Assembly: GCA_035578905.1 (NCBI GenBank)
Contig: JAQJVL010000126.1
Span: 952,987-1,016,986 of the forward strand
DNA from: Stictocephala bisonia
Taxonomy: Eukaryota; Arthropoda; Insecta; Hemiptera; Membracidae
Direction: 5' to 3'
DNA: 64,000 nt
A model generated the notes under the pieces. It worked only from the letters and a program-made list of their open reading frames with translations. It made no database searches and was not told the DNA's origin. Both the position numbers and the translations under genes were made by a program. Within the stretch, counting starts at the first letter, position 1, and each line of letters starts with the position of its first letter. Of the stretch, positions 36,826 through 50,193 are shown one piece after another.

Positions 36826-39800
36826 TATCGTCGACCGCCAAACGTATGAATTAAGCATCATTTAGTCACTAATAGAGTGTAGTAAAATCACATTGTAAGG
36901 AAAATAAGGTTATAATAATTCTGTTGTTTGTTAACTCTCATATTTAAGAATAAATATATTGAAGTAAAATATGCAACAAAGACTCAAATATTTGATTGAA
37001 TATTATGTTCACAAACACAAAAAAACACGGTTTAGATTGCAAACAATGTTAAATATATACAGAATATATGTTATTACATTGGTTTGTTATTTTAAATACT
37101 TTTTATGAACAATAGAAATAAAATAATAAAATAAAATAATTACTTAAGCAGAATGAATAAATAATTTAAAAAAGCCTATTTAATTGGTTTGAAAAAATTG
37201 CAGGATCCAGTTAGAGAACTATAACGTATTTATGTAACGATAAATAAAAATAAAAAACCTTATCAAAGGAAATATCCTGGAGACGACTAAGGTTCATTTG
37301 TTCCTAGCCTATATATTGAAGAGACTTTCAAAAGAAAACCTGCTTTAGTTAGTAACAAAGGCTATATTCACTTAAACCACAACCATCACTCGCGATTTCT
37401 TATATTGTAGTCTATAGGTGTCCTTATAATATGATACACCAAAACTTCTCATTTCCTACAAAAATAAATATTTAAAGGGATTCATTAAATTAATTATAAT
37501 TGTAAAATTACTGCTCATAACAACTATAAGAATATTCGAGGTGAATACACTAGGCCATGTTTTGTTAACGATACTCCTTCCTTATTTTGGGACTAATTTT
37601 ATCGTTTTAGGCCCCTATTCGAAATTGAAGGTAACATGTGTTAAAATTACTGTACGTAGAAACAAGTTAACGTCACACAACACACATTTATTGGAATGTT
37701 AATAAAAAACAATACAAATATGTTATTAGTATATGTTGATAACCTATGTTTACCACCCACCAGAACGGAGGGACTCAAGTATATTTATAATAGGGACTAT
37801 GAAAGTACTCTATCTCAAAGTATAGGGGAATATTATTTCTGTAGCCTATTTATTATCTCCTGCAAACTTTTTTTTTTTTTTTGTTTTGCTATGCTTAGTA
37901 CTGAACCAAAATTAAGATGAGAAATATATTTGGCACATTAGGTAATGTATAGATACAGTAGTCATACATTACTAGGGTCTCTTGCTAGTGCTCAATGAAG
38001 GAGGTCCACCCGAAGTTGAATACGTTTAGACTCTTGTCCGTAACAACGCTATAGAAATGCTCAGTATTACATTCCACTTGAGTGTAAAGTTAATAAAAAT
38101 GGTTTAATAATGTCCTTTAGTTATCCAAATTGTAAGTAAATAAAAAATCAATTCAGTGTCGGTTTGGTTAGTTACCAATACATTAAATATACACATGTTA
38201 GGTATTAATCTGAGTTTTACATTTGAACAATTAGTATTTTGGTAACCCATTATATCATTGTTCCTAATGTTGAATGAATTAGGTACAAGCCATAGTTACA
38301 TAGACCACGTATATTCATCATATTCTATACATATATTACAAAAGTAAATAAATAAACATTAATATATGAAATACTTCAACTGAAGTAAATAAAATATATT
38401 TCCCAATAGTTTAGTACCTTAGTTACTCATATTTCAGTTCAAAAATGGTATTTTATTAATTTTTGTCATCTTAACTAATAAGTGCAAATTTAGTTTTAGA
38501 AAACATATTTTTCAGGACATACAAGTGACGAAAAAGATTTATTTTCTTACTTATGACGAGTTTAAAAAAATAATATTTTAGTGTAAGTGTACATTATTTA
38601 CCGATTATTTTTATTGACTAATAAAATTAACAGTTCAATTTGTACAGTTATATTTATTTGTCGTACATTATTACATTATTTAAAAATATGAGTAGAGTTC
38701 AATTTGAGTCAATAGCTTATTAAAAAAAATCTTGTGAGTTCACACGGGCAATAGGCCTATGCGTGACCTTTACATACAACTTGTGAAGGTACAAATAGCT
38801 CAACCGGTGATTCAATCCTTGATATCTACAGCCTAAAGATTGTTATCTAATATATATAGGATCCACTTGATTGTTTTTATTATGGATTATCGTTGTAGAT
38901 TATTTTTGTTATATGTATTACTGGTTAGAAAGAGTAATACTATTATATTTATTAGCACAAAGAAATATTTCTATATTCGTAAAGTATTCTAAATATTGGT
39001 ATAGTGATTTATACATTATTCAGATTAGTCCTCTCAAATAGCATTAAGATAGCGAAGAAAATATATAGCTGCTATTTGAAAAATGTAAAACATTCATCTC
39101 TTAGTAATTAGGATACTAAGAGATGCACTTTAAAACATGTTTTGGCTTTGCAAATAAATACCTATGCTAGAGGTATTTATATTAAATAATATTTTGACAA
39201 ACAATATACTATACTACCCGTTCAGTCTAAGAGTATCTGTATGTGTCACCTAGACAATATAATATCTATGGAATAGTTTTTAGAATCTTTTATACACGTA
39301 ATAAAATACACTTTGTTACTATTATTTCGTTATTATTTTAAATTACTTTTATACTTTATAAAATAAAGTCTATTATGAACACACAAAAAAATTAATTAAA
39401 AAGCATCATTTCGTATTAATAATATTTGAATTGAATATGTATAACAACTTTGATTTCTCAAGAACCTAACCGTTGTTAAAGAAAATCAATTTTAGATTGA
39501 AATTTTGAAATTATGTATTTAGAAACAACAAACAGAATGTTGTACTAACATTTAAATGGGCTTTATTAATAAAAATGGTATATGAAAATTTCTTATTTGC
39601 TATAATGTACATTAAATAAATTTATCCTAGTAAAAAATTTTTACTTACTACAAATATTTTAATTTATTTTGGTGACATTCATTTTATATTACATATATTA
39701 TTTACTCTAATAATTGATTTTAGAAATTGGTTACAAGGTACACTAAAAAGTGGGACCATTAGAATGACCCTTAAATCAAGTTTGATTTCATAAATGTTCA

Positions 39801-39849
39801 TTTCATTATATTTTGATAACATTATACCTAGACTAAAGCTACTGAAGGA
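36826..39849. other. Long AT-rich spacer, no gene seen
   Basis: No supported gene. An open frame of 74 codons at 37696-37920 has no recognisable motif and runs through a 16-base T run. Confidence 0.5.
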
Positions 39850-40155
39850 AAGCTACTCACCGGGTGGCCGCCGGGCCGACAGTGTGCAGAATGCCGGGTG
39901 TCCATCCGGCTTGCAGACCGGACCTGGCCGGAGAATCCGGTTTTGGCATTTTTCCAAACTAAAACAATACGAGGGTCCCTGGTCAACCCTTCCTTGCTCG
40001 GAAGAATAGCCAATTATTTAAAAATGCCCAATTTTTCTTGTCTAATCTAGGAAGGGTAAACAGCGGGCAGGGGTGCGTACAGTCAGGGCGGGAAGTTGCC
40101 TGGCCAGTTTGTGCCCCTACCTGCCCGCCGAGGTTCGAATATTAATCAGGGGTCG
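39850..40155. other. GC-rich island with possible minus-strand exon end
   Basis: One of the most GC-rich, CpG-containing segments of the window (gggtggccgccgggccgac, ctgcccgccgaggttcgaat). On the minus strand an ATG at 39949-39947, preceded by an in-frame TAG, opens a 30-codon frame starting MPKPDSPARSGLQ. It runs into a consensus donor ccg|gtgagt at 39861/39860, with a TGA directly after if unspliced. This could be a first coding exon, an uORF or chance. No downstream exon was recognised. Confidence 0.3.
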
Positions 40156-40805
40156 ACTGCTAGAGGACTACGATCGGCGTTACTAAAGCTACTATTACCA
40201 TAACTACAAACAACAAATTATCAATTCGATACCAAACAAAGATTAAAACAAAAATAAACTTGAACAAATATACCTAAGGCTGCGTGTTTAATAATTTGTT
40301 TACCTAAATATCTTTATACTATAAGCACCACCTACCAACCCTACACAGGTGGCACATATCCGTTACCTTACACATAGGGAAGGACTGACCCTCTCACTCT
40401 ACAGGCTGTTTACGATGTATCCTTCACCCTTAAATACGTAATAACTCGAGGCCACGTGCAAATTTAACAACACGTAGGTTCTTGGAGTGCAAATTTCCTA
40501 ACTTTAAACTACCTTGAACTGTACCATTATACTGTCAACTTAACTATTAAAACTGCAAATTCTATTAATTCTGCATAATTATTTATTTTCTCCTATTTAA
40601 TATGATCACTAGAAGAACGGTGATTCTACTGTGGTTTTGAAAAATATGTCTGATTTAAAACATTTAAACAACAATTTAAAGTAAACCTAAAGTAAATTTT
40701 TGTATATTCTCATGGATAAACGACGTTAGTAACAATAACGTATTTCTATTTTTTTTTTTCATTGGACCTTACCAAATATAGGCTTAATATAAACAGATTG
40801 TGAAA

Positions 40806-40872
40806 TTTTCAGTAGCCAACGTTTCGGGCTCGTTGTAGAGACCATCCTCAAGAGAAAACTGAAGTTGCAGGA
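40806..40872 (-). mobile_element. Solitary Penelope-like terminal motif (hammerhead-like)
   Basis: On the minus strand it reads cttgaggatggtctctacaa, then cgagcccgaaacgttggc. It aligns with the right arm at 36718-36765 (cttgagta...ctctac..gagc...gaaacgtttgg). GGTCTC and GAGCCC can pair with one mismatch as stem II directly before GAAAC, and flanking TTCAGT and ACTGAA can pair as stem I. The CUGANGA core has an extra U. Similarity to Penelope-type hammerhead motifs is by pattern, not by search. Confidence 0.4.
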
Positions 40873-42850
40873 AAAATGTAAACTTGAGTCGATATAAATA
40901 AACTCTATTTGTTAATCTATAAATAGCGCCACTTTAAAAATTATAGGGCTATTTAAAATGCTTATTAACTAACAAAAATAAAGTTGGTCTTAAAGTGCGT
41001 GTTGAAATGCTGCAAATAATATACAAACCACAATAATGCACAATAAAATGTTTTATCAAGTAGTTAATTTTAAAAAACAACAATTAGAAATTTTTATTTG
41101 CTTGAGGTTAAGGCAACTCCTGTTTTATATAGTCAAATATGTTTAGATTAGAACTTTGAATGTCCTTCATTCAGCCAAATGACAATCCTGATACTCAGTT
41201 ATCTTCCCTAAACAACGCCTGAATCCTGAATATATTGATACCTTACATAATCAAAACAAAACTGACATAAATTTTTATTTCATATGTTGTATATTTATCA
41301 AACCTTACATATAAAAAAATTCACTATTACTTTCCCAAATGCGTTGTAAATTTGGGCATTAAAATCTCGTAATGGAAACTGTCACTTGATTTAAGCACAA
41401 CTTATTAATTACGGTACAAGTTGTTTACACCCGTAAATAATCTTTTTAATGACATTGCTAAGCCATAACCATGTGTTTATTAAGTCATAAACGCCTTAAG
41501 TAATGCCATTACAGGTGATACACACAATGTAACTCGTATTACACAAGCCCACATTACAATGTTGTAATACACTCAGTCTAGTCATTACATCAGTTGAATT
41601 GTAGTAGGTTGATTGTATTATCAACTAATGCATATATTCTCATACATATATATTACATTATTTAATAGCCATGTCAATTAATTGTTAATTGGCTGTTTCA
41701 GAAAACATTTGGATGGTAAAATAAAATATAACACATGCTTGTATTTACAAATATCTTTACCAAACATTCATACAACAAAATGTTTTTATTTCTTATTTCA
41801 ACGTTTTATATAAAATACGACAGAACAATACAATACCGATTCCTTTGTGAGTCGCTCTGGTCTGAGAATGGTAAATATAGTTTACTTAAATCAACTGTAG
41901 CATTGTTCGAAGAATGTTTGAATAAACTGGAAAATACCAACTAAAAATTATGAAAACTGACTTGAATTAGAAGATTGTTTTAGATTGAATTAGAAGAAAG
42001 CATAGTATTTATTATACCTCAATTGATCTTTCACTAACTGATTCAAGGAAAATCTCATTTATTTAGTTCATGTTATAGCCAAATAAAATGCTCAGAGCTG
42101 TAGATTATATTTTTTAAGGTTCAATTTCCCAACTAACAAACAGTTAGTTTATTTTTCATTTATCAATAGGGTACAAGAGCATATAACTTGGCGAACGAAA
42201 TTTTTTACTGAAGTGTTATATCCTATATATTACATGAAACTGACAATCCTGCTGTCATATTTAATAGTTTGTTTCAGTAAAGACATAGTTCATAGTGTTT
42301 TGGTATATATGATCTGACGTCATCATCAGGTAAACAAAATGTAAAATAGTGTACTCCTTAACCTAACATATCTTACGTAGAGGCGTAGGTTTGCATATAG
42401 CCCATGGCATGAAGTACATAAAATACATAGACTAAGCAGGTACAATTAAGTACATAGGTCTTAAATTCAAACGTTCTTCAAAGTACGCTCTTTTGTACAA
42501 GACAAATCATAAAAATATCAAAATATTAATAATATGTACAAAAATAGGGCTAATAATAAACACACATACGTAAAAAATTAAATCATAAATTAAGAAAGCC
42601 ACAGGGTGTTTCATATACTGATATTTTACTTAAAGTAACAAATCCTCAGCTTCTTAAAACAGATAAAAACTATTACTTTTAAGGTCGGATGGCATTAATA
42701 ACTGCTAAACGGACGCTAGCAGAAAGACAGCTACAGTAGTAACAATCGACTACGGTATAGTTCACTGTAGTTAACACTGTAAGTTTTATCTCTTACAACA
42801 CACAACTGAACAGTTGGGATACAATTGGATTAAATATCTTTGCTATATTT
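40873..42850. other. AT-rich spacer, no gene seen
   Basis: No supported gene. The stretch at 41395-41620 is somewhat more complex and contains the palindrome ttacaatgttgtaa. Open frames under 70 codons look like chance. Confidence 0.45.
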
Positions 42851-42854
42851 TCAT

Positions 42855-43290
42855 CATTCGTGGTAGGAACGTTCACCGATACTACACTAGAGGCAGGGAT
42901 AACCTCCGATCACAGCAATACAGATTGGCACTATCAGACCACATGCCACATCAGGTTGGTGTCAAACTAATCAACAGGCTCCCTGAAGAATTTTCAATTA
43001 ACAACTAAAGTCAATTCAAAACTCGAATTAGACACCTCTTGATGGCTAAAGCTTTATATTCTGTGGATGAGTTCATGATGAGTCGCTGGGATGATTAAAC
43101 AGCAGGACAGGAAAGCAGTATGATTGTGGCTGTATGAATGTTAGTAATATGTATATGAATGTGGGGTGAATGACCATTTGTTGTTTAGTTTTAGAATTTT
43201 TAACACATTTTAAATATTTATGTATATGATATTGACGATTGCATGACATGTTAAAAATTGTAACTACGCAATAAAATAAAATAAAGTTAA
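42855..43290 (+). pseudogene. 3' end of a second LINE (reverse transcriptase tail)
   Basis: One frame encodes YYTRGRDNLRSQQYRLALSD and VGVKLINRLPEE, then a TAA at 43006-43008, then SQFKTRIRHLLMAKALYSVD and EF, ending at a TAA at 43096-43098. This order (YxTRG-x-L ... G-K--N-LP-x ... FK--L--LL--K--YSV-EF) is the usual C-terminus of CR1/jockey-type reverse transcriptases. A 170-bp 3' UTR ends in the tail aataaaataaaataaag at 43270-43286. It is heavily 5'-truncated, dead, and different in sequence from the LINE at 12832. Confidence 0.7.
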
Positions 43291-44095
43291 AATAAAAACA
43301 TGTTATTGACCTTGATGTCTAACTCTGGTAGCAGAATAAACTGTGAACCATCTTCTTATCAAACTTAAATTTAAAATCTTCCACAGAACAAAAATCGTAA
43401 CAAGTAAAAATTATAGCAGTCATATTTAATAAAATGTCTTATACTTACTGTCAGTACGTACTTTACAAATGAAAACCAAATATTTGTTTGTAAGTCAAAG
43501 TTTTATTAAATATGAACTTTAGCATAAACTTTTCATGCTTGTAGGTAGATGTTATTAATTTATTGTATAGTCCGAAATAGATACCAATGACCACTAAAAT
43601 ATATTACTTTACTACGGATTCTTTACTTGTATGGTGCCAGTTAACTAACATAATAGTGAGATTTTTTAGTTTTTTTAGATATTTTTAGTCTGTGTTATTT
43701 ATTATATTTAATGTTTACCAAAACAGAATTTCATAACCTATTATTTAATGCTAGATTTATTGTTGTATTGTTTTGTTGTATTATTGTTGTATTGTTGTAT
43801 TTATTGTTGTAAAACTATTATTGTATAGATACAGCTTTTTCGAATATACAAAAAATAATATTTTCTAGTAAATTCAATTTGTATTATTCACTTCAAGGAG
43901 ATTGGTATAAAAGTTTTTCATATGAACATACACTTTTTTCTTGAAAACATAATATTATAATTTTATTCCTGGACTTCTATGGATTATTAACTTTCATATG
44001 TTAGCTTTTCAATAAAATATAAAATGATATTTGTTCTAGATAGTAAACAATTGTTCTAAAAAATACAATATATGTATCTGAATCTTAAAAATTAT
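43291..44095. other. AT-rich spacer, no gene seen
   Basis: No gene. A degenerate ttgttgtat microsatellite lies at 43759-43812. Confidence 0.45.
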
Positions 44096-44099
44096 TCAA

Positions 44100-44465
44100 A
44101 TGCGTTCCTGAACAGTATACCAGCAGCGCAGGCGGTCTGGGCTGGCAGCAGGGACTGTACAGGAAAGTGGACATAGGGGTAGATCATCCCTTACACCTTT
44201 GCTCCCCTGACCAGGCTGGAACCCGTTCCAAACCCGTTTGTCCAGTATGGCCAGATGCACTGCAGCCAGCTGCCCCTACAGTCCAAATTAGCCTTTAATG
44301 TGTATGTCTGGCAACCGTTACTGTAGAACTGCTGGTTATTGTCTTAGCTCGGACAATGAGTCCAAGACCCCAGCCCTCCTGTGGAACACAATGCACTCGC
44401 CCCTTACAGCAGCACGCATCGCTACAAGTAGCCGGACAGAACGTGGGAAAATAAGATACAAGGAA
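44100..44465. other. Complex GC-rich segment, unidentified
   Basis: GC-rich, non-repetitive sequence such as gcgcaggcggtctgggctgg and ccaagaccccagccctcctg. The + frame gives short pieces between stops (YTFAPLTRLEPVPNPFVQYG). It looks like a decayed coding or transposon sequence, but I do not recognise it. Confidence 0.3.
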
Positions 44466-44635
44466 GAGTTAACAATCATCATATACAATCCCTAAAATTA
44501 TGGGGTTTATTTGGAAAAGTGCTACTCTCGAAAGTTTTATTCCGTACAAGATAAGTTATGTTTGGAAAAAATTAACTGAATTTAGGTTAAAACTGATATG
44601 TCAAGACTTGAGGCATAGTGTTATAATCAAGCCAC

Positions 44636-44794
44636 TAGTCAGTTCTGTGGATATCGTTGGCGATACGTTCTATCAGATATGTCTGGTGGGGTGTGCTTGT
44701 TGGATAGTGGCTCGGGTTCGGTTTATGTTGGAGCGATGGAAACGAATACCAGGCTTGTCAGTTAGATTAATACTACGTGGTCCGGATTCCACTT
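44636..44794 (+). repeat. SINE family A, copy 4 (internal part)
   Basis: Aligns with the middle of the copy at 47062: gatatcgttggcgatac, gtctggtggggtgt, gttggatagtgg, then aataccaggcttgtcagtta and ctacgtggtccggattccac. It lacks the head and the 3' third and has an internal deletion. A 120-codon open frame across it (44500-44862) is a by-product. Confidence 0.6.
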
Positions 44795-46009
44795 CAGTAC
44801 GGGTGGGGCGGGAGGAGTGGCGTACTGCTGCAAACCAACCTTTAAAATGTTTGGCATTGTAAATTGTACACAGTGTTGGTCACAAATAAAGTTAAACTTT
44901 TAAGTAACTCCTAAGATTTAAGCCAGATGTCAGCCACCTCGCCCTTACACGAACAGTTTCTACCTAACCTCGAGAATACCGAGCGACCGATACACTGCAC
45001 TAACCCTTCAACACATATTTAGATCACCAATACCACATAATAAATTTGAGAATACTAATAAGAAAGCTGGAAGATATCAACATTGGATAGACATGCTTTA
45101 GGCCAATGTTTTGTAGAATACGTGGGTGGTCTGGCAAGGTTAATACTAATTATTGATAATATTCCAACGATTTCCTGTCAAACGTTACTATAGTTAATAT
45201 TACATATTTTCTTGTAGTATAGTTAAATTAAATTATGAAACACTAAAAAACATACGTAACTATTACAATCTATACATAAACGTTTTTCATTTAATCACAA
45301 CACAAATAATAAAATAAACTTTCTCACCGCTGACTTTCCACAATGTTTCGAACGTATTGACCGACATTCGAGTGCAAAATTATTATTTTTAAAAATTCAA
45401 ATATAGTTGAAATTATTAGGAACCCGTTGAGTTATAGGACAGTAACCATGGAAATGTTTCTCAAGAAACAACAACTGGTAATTATTTATAAGAATACACT
45501 AACCATGACTGTTTAAATAATAGTGACATAACCTAACAAAATTTAACTAATCTATACAAGCAAAACCCCTACTTTAATAAATATGCAAAAAAACTCCCAC
45601 CTTTGTTCTCAAGAATTAAGGTTAGAGGATTGTTTATTATAAAATTGTTTAACCTTATTGAAACATAACCAAAAAGATAGAAATATACTCACACCTTAGA
45701 CTTTTGAATAGTTTAAAAAAAAGTTGATTTCAACTGAATAAGTTAAAATTGGTAAATCTTTCATAACTTATGGGCCAAATATTTTATTTTTTGTATGTTA
45801 CAACTATTTGAATGTAATTAAAAGATTATATAATCACAAATAAATTACTATCTCTGAACTAAAATGCAAGATATCCTCTTGAGATACCTTTTATAACACT
45901 CTCACGGTTTACTTGTGAGGGAAATGTGTTGGTTATTCCCAACAAGCGGAAGACAGTCTTTAACTCACATTCTCAGTTATTTACCCTCACCCATTTAAGA
46001 TTTAGTTAA
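44795..46009. other. AT-rich spacer, no gene seen
   Basis: No supported gene or repeat. Confidence 0.45.
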
Positions 46010-46450
46010 AGTTAAGTCCCCCATGTTTCTTGGAGTGGCCAAATTATGCGCAGTTACCCAGCAATATGTCAAAGACCCGCTTCTTAAATGGGCATAAATA
46101 TTGATGCAGGCCCACCCTTAATTGCAGCTTCAAGACTTCCAATCCAGGGCCATTACGAGGACAATGTTGCTACCCTTGTTCCTGCCAGTTCACCCCCCAT
46201 TTTATTCTAATTCCTTTCAGTCGCGCAGGAGGATTGCTAACTCGGCCCGACGGACATTGATGAGGCTAAAGGAGCGTCTTAAATCTTCCCCCGGCTTTTA
46301 AGAAAATGGTTCGAATACAAAGTACAGCCGCGTATTGATTGCCAACTTCTCTGGATCAACTTTTTAATCTTCTCAGCGTTTTACTCGTTGGCCAACTGAA
46401 GTAAAAGCTCTTTGATAACTTTTTCCATTTTGAGTGGCCACAGGCTCTTT
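46010..46450. other. Complex GC-richer island, CNE-like
   Basis: Non-repetitive, high-complexity sequence including ggagtggccaaattatgcgc, gggcataaatattgatgcag and cggcccgacggacattgatg. No coding frame stands out. Resembles a conserved noncoding regulatory element. Confidence 0.35.
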
Positions 46451-47061
46451 AAGAGAGTAATTTACCTAAGAAAGAAGTTTGGACTGAGTTTTAAAAAGTT
46501 TTCACTGTGTTATTTTAAAAACATTTTCATCTTTTTACTAGGTTTACAACATAAATGTTTATATTGTACGTTTATTTTATTTTGCATGGCTTATATTATG
46601 TAGTACTTGTTTTCTTACATGATATTTTTATAGAAAACTAAAAAAAACATAACGTACCTAGAACTTTTTATCTTCTATTTATGGTTGATTGATTCCTTTT
46701 GTGCGTTAGATTCATACATATATTGAATTTTCAATAAAATAATTTTGCTTATTAATTTACAGTAATAAAACATTTAGATAACGAACAGTTTTAATTGTAT
46801 TTTTTTACACAAGATATTTAAAAAGGACAATGAGTTAAATATGCTTCAAACTATATGAAGAATCAGTGACATTAAAATTTAATTCATTTTATTATTTGTG
46901 TTGAGATGAAAGAAAAATTAATTAATATGAATAAAAAAAAAAAATGAAGGAGCAATGTTACGTTGAACAACTATTCTTATAAAATTCTATTCATTCCACT
47001 TTTATTTTGTTATAGAAATTGTTGAAATCTTTTATACAAATTATATTGTACAAATGTTATA
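46451..47061. other. AT-rich spacer, no gene seen
   Basis: No supported gene or repeat apart from a short A run near 46935. Confidence 0.45.
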
Positions 47062-47501
47062 GTCGGCACTGGTGGCGCAGTGCTGTAACCCAGCTACTTG
47101 GGGACAAAGTGTTTGGGAGATTGTAGGCGATAGGTTCCATGCTCAGTTCTCTTAATACCGACATGGCGTCCTCTCAGTGGTTGCTATCGGCGTGGACACT
47201 ACTAGAGAAGTCTGGGGTGTCCATGTTGGGTGGTAATCATTGTACGGATGTTGTGTGGGGGAGATAACTGAGTATCAGGCTTGTCAATTAGCTGAAAATC
47301 AGACCAGCACTACGTGGTTCGGATTCCACGTAAAACTGTAAGTCCCTTAATTGCCCTGGTTGTTGGGCTATTAATAAATTGCCCTTTCTGAGGAACAGTT
47401 GAACTCAGTTAGTAACCAGACTACACTCATCCACACTCATCCTACACTCATATAATCATTCATATTCGCCTTAAAATACCTACAACGTTGTGTCGGCGTC
47501 T
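47062..47501 (+). repeat. SINE family A, copy 1 (longest, tRNA-like head)
   Basis: About 440 bp. The head has an A-box-like tggcgcagtgc (47073-47083) and a B-box-like ggttccatgc (47133-47142), the internal promoter boxes that RNA polymerase III uses in tRNA genes and tRNA-derived SINEs. The body contains ctctcagtggttgctatcgg, aggcttgtcaattagctgaa and a T-arm-like hairpin acgtgg-ttcggatt-ccacgt, and ends gtcggcgtct. Three shorter copies lie at 27203, 44636 and 55171. No clear poly(A) or target duplication is seen, so the exact ends are estimates. Confidence 0.65.
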
Positions 47502-48930
47502 CATATGTAAAAATGTAAGAATGTAGTGTATTTCCTGATAAAATTGAGATTTGAGAATTTATAAATCTAGCACTTCAAAACTGGATGACAATGATATATT
47601 TAAATATTTACAAATATATAGGACTGCAATTTTTAATATTTAAAAAAATATATGAATACTGAAAAGTAAAAATAACAACTAATAAGGAAAAAATCGTGTA
47701 TTGAAAGAGTCTAAAAGATTAAAATAATTTATTACAGTTTAAATTAAAAACAAAACATTTTGTGAACGAAGCAAATCATTTATGAATTATATGGCTCACA
47801 ACTTTTGATTTAATTTTATCTAAATGAAATATTCAACTTGTTAAACTCGTTTTAAAAACACGTTAAAATATTTATATTTATAAATAAATAATATTCAGTT
47901 ATTATAGTTTTAATTACTTTAACAGCCTTTAAAGTTTTTTTAATTTCAGTTAACCTGTTAATTATAAAGAGGCTAAAAGTAAACCTCATTCTTACCTTGG
48001 AAGCACTTAAATAAATAGCCACTTAATTATTTTGTATTTGTGTTACTGTATACTAGATGACGTGTAGTTTTCGGTACTAGTTGTGCCAAAAACATTAACG
48101 GTGGTCTACTTTTAGACCTACTTGGGCGAAAACATTCTAAATTCAACGTTAATGTTCTTAAAAACCTTTTAGGCTCGTAAGGATTTTTGGTTAGAGAACA
48201 ATAATGACAAATAAAAATGGTCACCTAATTGAGAATCTTTTATGATTAAGGATACATTTTGCTAACGCAACTTATTTTAGTATCATGCGCCCAATGTAAT
48301 AACTGTATTTGTATTTTTAAGATAATGTGTTATAATTACATATTTGTTCTCTTGTTTACCAAGTGATTTTCTCCACATTGCGAAATGAGTGAGCTGTTTC
48401 ATGAGCTCTTGATATATCTGGTGCACAATGATTTGAACAAAAAATTGTCATGATAGGACTTGGCAGGCAAGTAAGATTAAAATCACTTATGCGAAAAATT
48501 AGTTAATTAAACTAACTTTCAACTTCTAAATAACATTACATAAATTTCTTACATTACATAAAAAACATAACATAAAACATTACATAAAACAAAACAAAAA
48601 TAACATTACATAAATAAAAGCAAACAAAAAGATCAATTAGATGAAAAATAAAGTACACAGTAAGCCTTCAAGTAAACATATTATGTCATAAGACTCGAAA
48701 TGAATTAAAATGTTTTTATAATAAACAATATGAATCAAATATATAAGGTAAGGGACGAAATAAACATGTTTATATTCTATTATGCCATTATATAGGCAAA
48801 ATGTATTTTGTCCTACTTATTACAAAATAAAACAAAGTTTGTTTTAAACGAAAAAATATGCACTTAGTCTATTTATTGAATAATCGATAACTATAATATT
48901 TTTGCATGTTTTTCTTATTATAGTTAATCT
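47502..48930. other. AT-rich spacer, no gene seen
   Basis: No supported gene. A low-complexity acattacataaa stretch is at 48530-48610. Confidence 0.45.
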
Positions 48931-50193
48931 TGTGTTGTGTGACGTTCACTTGTGTTGCACTTTCACCAACATGTAATATGATATTGTGACGCACTATAGT
49001 TATAAGGCCTTTATTACACTGTATTACATTTAGTGTTGATGCTAATATGGAACTTTAGTGCTGTGTGACGTTCACTTGTGTTGCACTTTCACCAACATGT
49101 AATATGATATTGTGACGCACTATAGTTATAAGGCCTTTATTACACTGTATTACATTTAGTGTTGATGCTAATATGGAACTTTAGTGCTGTGTGACGTTCA
49201 CTTGTGTTGCACTTTCACCAACATGTAATATGATATTGTGACGCACTATAGTTATAAGGCCTTTATTACACTGTATTACATTTAGTGTTGATGCTAATAT
49301 GGAACTTTAGTGCTGTGTGACGTTCACTTGTGTTGCACGTTCACCAACATGTAATATGATATTGTGACGCACTATAGTTATAAGGCCTTTATTACACTGT
49401 ATTACATTTAGTGTTGATGCTAATATGGAACTTTAGTGCTGTGTGACATTCACTTGTGTTGCACGTTCACCAACATGTAATATGATATTGTGACGCACTA
49501 TAGTTATAAGGCCTTTATTACACTGTATTACATTTAGTGTTGATGCTAATATGGAACTTTAGTGCTGTGTGACGTTCACTTGTGTTGCACTTTCACCAAC
49601 ATGTAATATGATATTGTGACGCACTATAGTTATAAGGCCTTTATTACACTGTATTACATTTAGTGTTGATGCTGATATGGAACTTTAGTGCTGTGTGACG
49701 TTCACTTGTGTTGCACTTTCACCAGCATGTAATATGATATTGTGACGCACTATAGTTATAAGGCCTTTATTATACTGTATTACATTTAGTGTTGATGCTG
49801 ATATGGAACTTTAGTGCTGTGTGACGTTCACTTGTGTTGCACTTTCACCAACATGTAATATGATATTGTGACGCACTATAGTTATAAGGCCCTTATTACA
49901 CTGTATTACATTTAGTGTTGATGCCGATATGGGACTTAAGTGCTGTGTGACGTTCACTTGTGTTGCACTTTCACCAACATGTAATATGATATTGTGACGC
50001 ACTATAGTTATAAGGCATTTATTACACTGTATTACATTTAGTGTTGATGCTAATATGGAACTTTAGTGCTGTGTGACGTTCACTTGTGTTGCACTTTCAC
50101 CAACATGTAATATGATATTGTGACGCACTATAGTTATAAGGCCTTTATTACACTGTATTACATTTAGTGTTGATGCTGATATGGACCTTTATA
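48931..50193. repeat. 126-bp satellite-like array, ten units (array 11)
   Basis: Ten units of exactly 126 bp. The unit contains gtgtgacgttcacttgtgtt, caccaacatgtaatatgata, agttataaggcctttattac and tagtgttgatgctaatatgg. Units differ by single bases (gcactt/gcacgt, gctaat/gctgat). Period 126 is 42 codons, so a few units show repeat-only minus-strand open frames. Confidence 0.98.

Noticed and set aside
42285..42335. Fourth hammerhead-like motif on the minus strand
   Set aside because: A perfect ctgatga word is present, but the following region makes no convincing stem II and the GAAA is AAAA.
42601..42612. End of another transposon like the one at 6230
   Set aside because: Only acagggtgt matches the terminal sequence. 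No partner inverted end or further similarity was seen.
44500..44862. 120-codon plus-strand gene
   Set aside because: Overlaps the SINE family A copy 4 and has no domain. A by-product of repeat sequence.
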